Shown: piece after piece, positions 22,356 to 26,429 of the stretch
Numbering within the stretch: the first letter of the stretch is position 1
Layout: every line of letters begins with the position of its first letter
IMG/VR virus record: IMGVR_UViG_3300028892_001080
Coordinates: 1 to 26,429 of that record
DNA from: a virus
Length of the DNA stretch: 26,429 bases
Direction: 5' to 3' (one strand)
Notes under the pieces: generated by a model
The model's input: only the letters and a program-made list of their open reading frames with translations
The model's database searches: none
What the model was told of the DNA's origin: nothing
Made by a program: the position numbers and the translations under genes

Positions 22356-22712
22356 ATGTTTTATCTAGTACGAGTTACAGAGTCTAAAGAAGCCGTAGGC
22401 ATCTATTTTGCAATGTCCCTGGCAAACCTGCGTGACATGGTGGACGAACTCACCGACCCTGGTGGCTGTGACTACCGAAGTATGCCAGAGGGGGGTCTGA
22501 CGTTCGGAAACAGATGCCCCGCAGTCCCCTTGAATAATGACTTGGAGGACAAGGAGGCAGGGGAAGATTACGGCGCTTTAATGCTTTCAGTTGACGGAGC
22601 CACCGAAGAACTGGGCGAGGAGTTTTGGGGCACCGATGACTGGAAGGCCCTGTGCGGTAGGCCTTCTCGCGCAGCCGCCTTGATGGGTGCCGATGAGATG
22701 ACAAAGCATTGA
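22356..22712 (+). CDS. Acidic hypothetical phage protein
   Basis: 118 residues, acidic, with a strong ribosome site (AGAGGAGAAAG). Sequence landmarks: FYLVRVTESKEAVGIYFA, LANLRDMVDELTDPGGCDYR, then GGLTFG. The 'V-G-I-Y/F-x-A...L-x-x-x-V-D-E-x-T-D-P-x-x-C-x-Y' layout resembles small early proteins of environmental phages. There is no catalytic motif or membrane segment. It is the first gene after the hairpin-rich region. Confidence 0.7.
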   Translation: MFYLVRVTESKEAVGIYFAMSLANLRDMVDELTDPGGCDYRSMPEGGLTFGNRCPAVPLNNDLEDKEAGEDYGALMLSVDGATEELGEEFWGTDDWKALCGRPSRAAALMGADEMTKH

Positions 22713-22745
22713 CAACAGAAGAGACATTGAATTGGAGAAGTTGTT

Positions 22746-22904
22746 ATGAAGTACGCAGTTAAAACTGATCTTTTGGTAGAGGCCTTGCGGGCGATTGCAA
22801 GTAGGCAATGCCACTTTGAGGATGGCCCGAGAATGGATTCTGAGAAGATTGTGGAGGAGGCTTTCCTTGATCTGGCCAACTGCATAGAACACTGGTCAGA
22901 GTGA
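22746..22904 (+). CDS. 52-aa hypothetical protein
   Basis: A short gene: ATG at 22746 with GGAGAAG at 22733-22739, TGA at 22902-22904. The product is MKYAVKTDLLVEALRAIASR, then QCHFEDGPRMDSEKIVEEAF, ending DLANCIEHWSE: helical and acidic. Its last base is the first base of the next ATG. Ribosome site and overlap support it; function unknown. Confidence 0.7.
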   Translation: MKYAVKTDLLVEALRAIASRQCHFEDGPRMDSEKIVEEAFLDLANCIEHWSE

Positions 22905-23416
22905 TGAAACACCTAATGATTGACCTCGAGACAATGGACACGTCACCTAGTGCCATTGTCCTCAGTGTGGGGGCGGTGGTGTTTGATCCAGACGTTGGAA
23001 CCGTCGATGAAGGCGAGGGTTTCAATGCTGTCCTGAACATCCAATCGCAATTGAACGCCGGGAGGACCCTGTCGGGGGGCACACTGAAATGGTGGTTCAA
23101 ACAATCGGACGAAGCCATCCGAGCGTGGAACAAGGACGACCGCCAATGCCAGCCGCTGGAGATGTTCGTCGATAGGTTCCAGCAGTTCTGGCACAAAAGT
23201 GGGGTTCAGTTCGTATGGTCGCACGGCTCGGTGTTCGACATCATGATCCTGGAGAACATGGGCATCGCCCCGTGGAAGTTCTGGGATATCCGCGACACAC
23301 GGACGTTATTTCACAAAACAGGTGTGACGATTGGCCGTGGCAAGGGAACACACCACACGGCTCTTGACGATGCGGTTGCACAGGCTCATGCCGTGTGCAA
23401 GGCGTGGAAGGTATGA
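22904..23416 (+). CDS. DEDDh 3'-5' exonuclease (DexA/exoribonuclease-like)
   Basis: 170 residues from ATG 22904 (an in-frame GTG three bases earlier is an alternative). DEDDh residues: D7 and E9 in LMIDLETMD, D112 in SHGSVFDIMIL, H151 and D156 in HHTALDDA. GTLKWWFKQSDEA matches the 'x-x-W-w-x-x-Q-s-x-x-A' block of the T4 DexA / Rv2179c-like 3'-5' exo(ribo)nuclease group. It may trim DNA ends or degrade transcripts. It is separate from the proofreading domain of PolA. The stop overlaps a 40-codon gene as ATGA. Confidence 0.88.
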   Translation: MKHLMIDLETMDTSPSAIVLSVGAVVFDPDVGTVDEGEGFNAVLNIQSQLNAGRTLSGGTLKWWFKQSDEAIRAWNKDDRQCQPLEMFVDRFQQFWHKSGVQFVWSHGSVFDIMILENMGIAPWKFWDIRDTRTLFHKTGVTIGRGKGTHHTALDDAVAQAHAVCKAWKV

Positions 23417-23535
23417 CGAAACTCAGACTCATGGAGTGCTCCGATTACAGGACTATGTATGACGAGTATGGGGACGGGCTTTTGTACAGCGATAACCCTT
23501 ACATGGGGAAAGAGGTGTCGATATGCTGCGGGTAA
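23413..23535 (+). CDS. 40-aa hypothetical peptide
   Basis: ATG at 23413 overlaps the exonuclease stop (ATGA); the TAA at 23533-23535 lies 13 bases inside the next gene. The product begins MTKLRLMECSDYRTMYDEYG and ends with SICCG, with three cysteines in all. The exact coupling supports translation, but such a short ORF could be a spacer that keeps ribosomes moving between genes. Confidence 0.5.
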   Translation: MTKLRLMECSDYRTMYDEYGDGLLYSDNPYMGKEVSICCG

Positions 23536-23810
23536 ACAGAGGGATGGTAGGAGGGCCGCAGTGCCCAAGCTGCGGGGATTCGCACACGGACGTATATGAC
23601 AGCCGTAGAGCGCCGGGGACCATACTGCGTCGTCGCAAGTGCCAGAAGTGTGCGCATAGGTTTCCCACATGGGAAACCATGGAAGACCCACAGCAGGCAG
23701 GACACCTCGTTCGGATGATGGAGGGACTCGGTCATAAGATAGACGCCCTTGCAAAGGCCTCTCAGGTTGTGGTTGTTAAGGAAGAAAGGAAAGTGGTGAA
23801 CTGGAAATGA
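23523..23810 (+). CDS. NrdR-like zinc-ribbon protein without ATP-cone
   Basis: 95 residues. Residues 13-51 reproduce the NrdR zinc ribbon: C14-P-S-C17, T22-D-V-Y-D26-S-R-R, G32-x-x-x-R-R-R-x-C40-x-x-C43, then R-F-x-T-W-E. In NrdR this domain binds promoters of ribonucleotide reductase genes. The ATP-cone that follows in NrdR (total about 150 residues) is absent, replaced by a helical segment (LVRMMEGLGHKIDALAKAS) and a basic tail. It could bind NrdR boxes without nucleotide control, or simply be a ribbon protein. ATG 23523 has AAAGAGG upstream; ATG 23544 has its GAGGG too close. Confidence 0.75.
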   Translation: MLRVNRGMVGGPQCPSCGDSHTDVYDSRRAPGTILRRRKCQKCAHRFPTWETMEDPQQAGHLVRMMEGLGHKIDALAKASQVVVVKEERKVVNWK

Positions 23811-24073
23811 TAGAAAAAGCAGCGCGAGTTCTTTGTTGGAAAAACGGCATGGACCCCGACACTTCGTTAGGGGGCGACGGCGAAAACTTCCTCTGGATGG
23901 AATATGTGGACGAGGTGAGGGCTGTTATTGAATGTCTCGAATGGCCGTCTGACGCTATGGTAGAAATTGGAGCCTTGGCGATTAACAAAGCACTGGCCGA
24001 GGGCTTCGCTATACAAGATGCCGTGGAGCATGCTTACAGGCGCATGCTGAAGGTGGCGGCAGAAGATGACTGA
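23807..24073 (+). CDS. Hypothetical helical protein
   Basis: 88 residues, ATGA overlap with the previous gene at the start; its last eight bases overlap the next gene. Acidic and helical: MIEKAARVLCWKNGMDPD, FLWMEYVDEVRAVIECLEW, EIGALAINKALAEGF. The opening 'M-I-E-x-A-A-R-x-L-C/A...G-x-D-P-D' resembles short phage or bacterial proteins of unknown role. Function unknown. Confidence 0.7.
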   Translation: MIEKAARVLCWKNGMDPDTSLGGDGENFLWMEYVDEVRAVIECLEWPSDAMVEIGALAINKALAEGFAIQDAVEHAYRRMLKVAAEDD

Positions 24074-24257
24074 CGCGCTGATATTCAGTGGCGTCAACGT
24101 AGGGGCGGGGTTTGTCGTTAGCTGGATGCTGACCTACTACCTAATCCCATGGATGTTCAGCGTTGGTCACAGCAGCAGTCGCACCACAGCGTTGACCATG
24201 GTGTATACCGGGGCTGCGCTGATCCGTAACGTGGTAGTGTTTGAGGTGCTGGTATGA
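24066..24257 (+). CDS. Small two-TM membrane protein (DUF7220-like)
   Basis: 63 residues. S-x-x-N-V-G-A-G-F-V-V-S-W at the N terminus begins the first membrane segment (about 10-33), and a second (about 41-60) contains TMVYTGAALIRNVVVFEV. The arrangement 'S...E/N-x-x-x-G-x-x-x-x...T-x-x-x-T-x-x-S/A-x-x-R-x-x-x-x-R/F' recalls DUF7220, a family of small phage membrane proteins. Function unknown. Coupled on both sides by overlaps. Confidence 0.65.
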   Translation: MTDALIFSGVNVGAGFVVSWMLTYYLIPWMFSVGHSSSRTTALTMVYTGAALIRNVVVFEVLV

Positions 24258-24556
24258 GTTACGAGGGGTATGTGGAGTATCTGTGTGAAAACGGCCACTA
24301 TTGTCAAAACGGGGCTTACGAGACCGATCACACAAGGTGTCCTTTGTGCAACGGAAAACTGACCTACATAAACTTCGTAGATGAAACAAACGGGGAAGAT
24401 AAAGATGACCCTTGTACAATGCCTGCTGAAACAGAAGTTATTGGAAACCATAAGGTTGCAGAAGAGGATGCTTACGGCAACTCGTACTTTGTGGACATCC
24501 CAAAACTAAAGCCTGCTTCTGACCGCTGGCGGGCGAAGACTGAGTTTGATTCATGA
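24254..24556 (+). CDS. Small zinc-finger protein
   Basis: 100 residues with an N-terminal ribbon-like cluster: YLCENGHYC (C11, H15, C17) and RCPLCNGKL (C29, C32). The rest is acidic and Pro-rich with YGNSYFVDIPKLKP near the end. Probably binds zinc; partner unknown. ATGA overlaps with both neighbours. Confidence 0.7.
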   Translation: MSYEGYVEYLCENGHYCQNGAYETDHTRCPLCNGKLTYINFVDETNGEDKDDPCTMPAETEVIGNHKVAEEDAYGNSYFVDIPKLKPASDRWRAKTEFDS

Positions 24557-24696
24557 CCAAAGAATGGGAAGAAGTCAGCAACATCTTCATGAGGTGGGAG
24601 GATACGATTCGCATCATCGTGCACAAGGATGGCAGCATGAAAGCTAAACTCATTAAGAATGGGGAGCCGGTGGGTGTCCGAGCAGAAAAGACATGA
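24553..24696 (+). CDS. 47-aa hypothetical protein
   Basis: ATG 24553 overlaps the previous TGA, and its own TGA (24694-24696) overlaps the next ATG, both as ATGA. The product, MTKEWEEVSNIFMRWEDTIR then IIVHKDGSMKAKLIKNGEPV, looks like a small helix plus beta-hairpin. The double overlap makes it likely to be real; function unknown. Confidence 0.65.
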   Translation: MTKEWEEVSNIFMRWEDTIRIIVHKDGSMKAKLIKNGEPVGVRAEKT

Positions 24697-25106
24697 ACAC
24701 CCTGGAGAAAAGTTTGTGGAAGCTGCTCAAAGGGCATCTGCCGAAGGGGTGTGATTACCAGCGTATTGAGACGGGCGGCGTGGGGCTCGGTGTGCCCGAC
24801 GTTAATGTTTGTCTCGACGGGGTGGAGACATGGTTGGAGTTAAAGGTCGTCAAAGGTAAGCGCGTCGAGCTTGACTCTGCTCAATCTACGTGGCACTGGC
24901 GGCGCGTTAGGGCTGGCGGGAGAGTATGGATCTTGGCCAGGGATCGTTATGACCTCGTCCGCAAGGGGAAGATGGATAGGCTCTACTTATGGCGCGGGGA
25001 AGATTCGCATAAGGTTCGGGATGGCGGCGTGGAGTACCCTGCGTTTATGACGTGGGATGCCCCGTTTCCTTGGTCGGGGATTATTCCTGTTCTTCTCGGC
25101 CCGTAG
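24693..25106 (+). CDS. VRR-NUC-type nuclease (PD-(D/E)XK fold)
   Basis: 137 residues. RIETGGVGLGVPDVNV (24-39) supplies the G-V-P-D36 element, WLELKVVKG (47-55) supplies E49-x-K51, and Q64 with W67-H-W-R follows, matching the VRR-NUC / Holliday-junction-nuclease-like layout E...G-x-P-D...E-x-K...Q. The remaining WILARDRYDLVRKG strand-helix also fits. Phage members usually stand alone and are thought to process branched DNA or support recombination. Start ATGA overlaps the upstream gene. Its 3' end overlaps the minus-strand gene's end by 26 bases. Confidence 0.85.
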   Translation: MNTLEKSLWKLLKGHLPKGCDYQRIETGGVGLGVPDVNVCLDGVETWLELKVVKGKRVELDSAQSTWHWRRVRAGGRVWILARDRYDLVRKGKMDRLYLWRGEDSHKVRDGGVEYPAFMTWDAPFPWSGIIPVLLGP

Positions 25107-26429
25107 GGAATAGGCCTAGAGCGGCGGGGCCTCGTGAGAATAACGGGAACCCCTTGTTAAGAGCCGTGTCCCGCATCTTGGGGGTTATTGTCATGGAGTG
25201 TACGTTGGATTTGGCTCGGTGATTCTTTAACAAGGCTTCCGCCTCTGCCTTTGTTTCAAATGATTTAAGGGCGGATTCTCTGTCGCCCATAACGAACCGC
25301 CATCTACCATCACCTTGCTGATAAACCTTGCCCACTTGACCAACTCCAATATCAATATCCTCAATGACAGCGTCGAACTTGCCCTTCTTATTGAACTTTC
25401 GGGCGTAGTTCGGAATCATGTTGTCGTACAGGGACTTTAGTCCTTCGCCTCCTATGGCTAGGTCCAGACCTTCAAAAATGCCGCCTGCTTCCTTGGAACC
25501 AGTTATTTTACCAGCAAGGTCTTTGCCTATAAACGAAGCAAGTTCTTTATCTGTTTTGGTCTCCAGCATGAGGGGCTTTCCGTCCTTGAAAATCCCTATG
25601 CTATATTGACCCGTATCACTCTCTGAGCCGTGCTTGTATTGCTTGTCCCATGAGATGCGGTCAACTTGCTTACTCAAATCATAGCGGTCAGCCTGTTGCT
25701 TGCCGGTTGTCCAGGCAATGCGGTCAAAGTCATTCTCCGCAGCCCACCGGACCATGCGGCGGAAGGCCATTTCATGCCAGTTCTTCTTGAGGGGCGCGTC
25801 GGGGACGCCTTGCTCGCTGAGTCTTGCTAGGGCATTAGATACAGCCTCCTCAACACTGGGGGCTGTTGAGATAAGCATGCCGTCACGGTCCCTGACAGCA
25901 CCTTTCATATCAACTATGTCTGTGGTGTATCCCTCAGGTAGTTCAGTGACGGGTTTTTGGTATCCCTTATCCCTGCCCTTAGCATGCCAATCGCTTTGCA
26001 TTTCCTCGATGAACAATACGCGCTGTCCGTCTATCTCGCGCTCGTTGAAACGGACATGGGCGAGGACGTTGGGTTCGTCGTAGTGGCCTCCGGTGAAATT
26101 TACCTTGGAAGTTTCGGCGACGTTAAACAAGGCTTGGCCGCTGTCCCGTGTCCGTTGAACGGCGTCTTCCGCGCTATCCGCGGTAATCGTGCTTACTAAG
26201 CGTCCAGTGTCTACGTCAAATACGCGATAGTTTCCATCAACGGGAACGGGACTGGCCCTTAGCTTAACTTCTCTTGAGGGTGTCTGTTCCGGCAACGTCA
26301 GCAGCAGTTCGCGGTAGTTCTCTCCTCCTGGGAGGTTTAAGTTCGGGTGTGTGTCGGGTCCGAATTGGGGAGAGCCGGGGCCACGCTCTCTTAGTCTTAT
26401 CAAAGCAAAGTATTCTTCCCGCTCAGACG
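25081..26429 (-). CDS. C-terminal part of polyvalent-type phage protein (5' partial)
   Basis: The frame is open to the right edge (codons for S-E-R-E-E-Y-F-A-L precede I-R-L-R-E), so the start lies beyond the window; about 449 residues are visible. Landmarks: NLPGGENYRELLLTLP, GHYDEPNVLAHVRFNER, RVLFIEEMQSDWHAKGR, PLKKNWHEMAFRRMVRWAAE, DRIAWTTGKQQADRYDLSKQ and, near the end, MTITPKMRDTALNKGFPLFS. These are typical of a domain found in giant multi-domain 'polyvalent' phage or mobile-element proteins, often delivered with the DNA. Catalysis is unproven. It is the only minus-strand gene and converges on the nuclease gene. Confidence 0.8.
   Translation of the reverse strand, partial: SEREEYFALIRLRERGPGSPQFGPDTHPNLNLPGGENYRELLLTLPEQTPSREVKLRASPVPVDGNYRVFDVDTGRLVSTITADSAEDAVQRTRDSGQALFNVAETSKVNFTGGHYDEPNVLAHVRFNEREIDGQRVLFIEEMQSDWHAKGRDKGYQKPVTELPEGYTTDIVDMKGAVRDRDGMLISTAPSVEEAVSNALARLSEQGVPDAPLKKNWHEMAFRRMVRWAAENDFDRIAWTTGKQQADRYDLSKQVDRISWDKQYKHGSESDTGQYSIGIFKDGKPLMLETKTDKELASFIGKDLAGKITGSKEAGGIFEGLDLAIGGEGLKSLYDNMIPNYARKFNKKGKFDAVIEDIDIGVGQVGKVYQQGDGRWRFVMGDRESALKSFETKAEAEALLKNHRAKSNVHSMTITPKMRDTALNKGFPLFSRGPAALGLFPTGREEQE

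Noticed and set aside
1-26429. Search for tRNA genes and phage attachment site
   Set aside because: No cloverleaf with a GGTTCGA-type T arm was found in the non-coding gaps, and no integrase gene or att-like direct repeat is visible. Absence by eye is weak evidence.

Overview
The window is a stretch of tailed-phage genome. It is dense, almost entirely plus-strand, and lacks rRNA, tRNA, integrase, CRISPR and plasmid functions. Podovirus-like internal virion proteins next to a tail/stabilisation-type protein, and a T7-like PolA/primase/helicase replication set, suggest a short-tailed phage. The host is probably a Gram-negative proteobacterium, because a two-component spanin pair is present. Several small proteins resemble ones I associate with alphaproteobacteria and marine phages, but host and habitat are inference. 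Terminase, portal and major capsid genes are not here, so this is a partial genome.

Layout. (1) 1-2860: end of a DUF4376-like tail-fibre-associated gene, a small holin-like membrane protein, two secreted or anchored paralogues, then a lysis cassette (M15 peptidase endolysin, second small membrane protein, Rz-like i-spanin and an out-of-frame overlapping Rz1-like lipoprotein o-spanin). (2) 2860-11043: virion genes: a 602-aa tail/stabilisation-type protein, small conserved proteins, a GNAT acetyltransferase, an Ala/Gln-rich structural protein and two large internal-virion/ejection candidates. Two of these genes carry apparent frameshifts (near 7086 and at a G10 run at 10748-10757). (3) 11044-11297: AT-rich non-coding leader with two dyads, followed by a free-standing HNH endonuclease. 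(4) 11871-14375: dCTP deaminase, a zinc-ribbon protein, a small Tat-like exported protein and a SNF2-type helicase. (5) 14376-16395: a promoter/operator candidate, four early genes and a strong intrinsic terminator. (6) 16409-22144: replication core of AEP-type primase, UvrD/Rep-type SF1 helicase, a DUF6378-like protein, an XRE-type HTH protein and family A DNA polymerase with 3'-5' exonuclease. The polymerase has Leu at the position equivalent to E. coli Phe762. (7) 22145-22355: non-coding, rich in hairpins. (8) 22356-25106: a chain of very small, mostly ATGA-coupled genes, including a DEDDh exonuclease, an NrdR-like zinc ribbon without an ATP-cone and a VRR-NUC-type nuclease. (9) 25081-26429: on the minus strand, the C-terminal part of a large polyvalent-type phage protein whose start lies outside the window.

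Working together: dCTP deaminase feeds nucleotide metabolism. Primase, UvrD-like and SNF2-like helicases, PolA and the nucleases form a self-contained replication/recombination set. The left arm builds the tail/ejection apparatus and lyses the host. Four genes too short for a 60-codon cutoff (19419, 22746, 23413, 24553) are supported by start/stop overlaps with their neighbours. No obviously new defence system is visible. The least explained parts are the paralogous secreted pair, the hairpin-rich region after polA, the tiny-gene chain and the two frameshifts.
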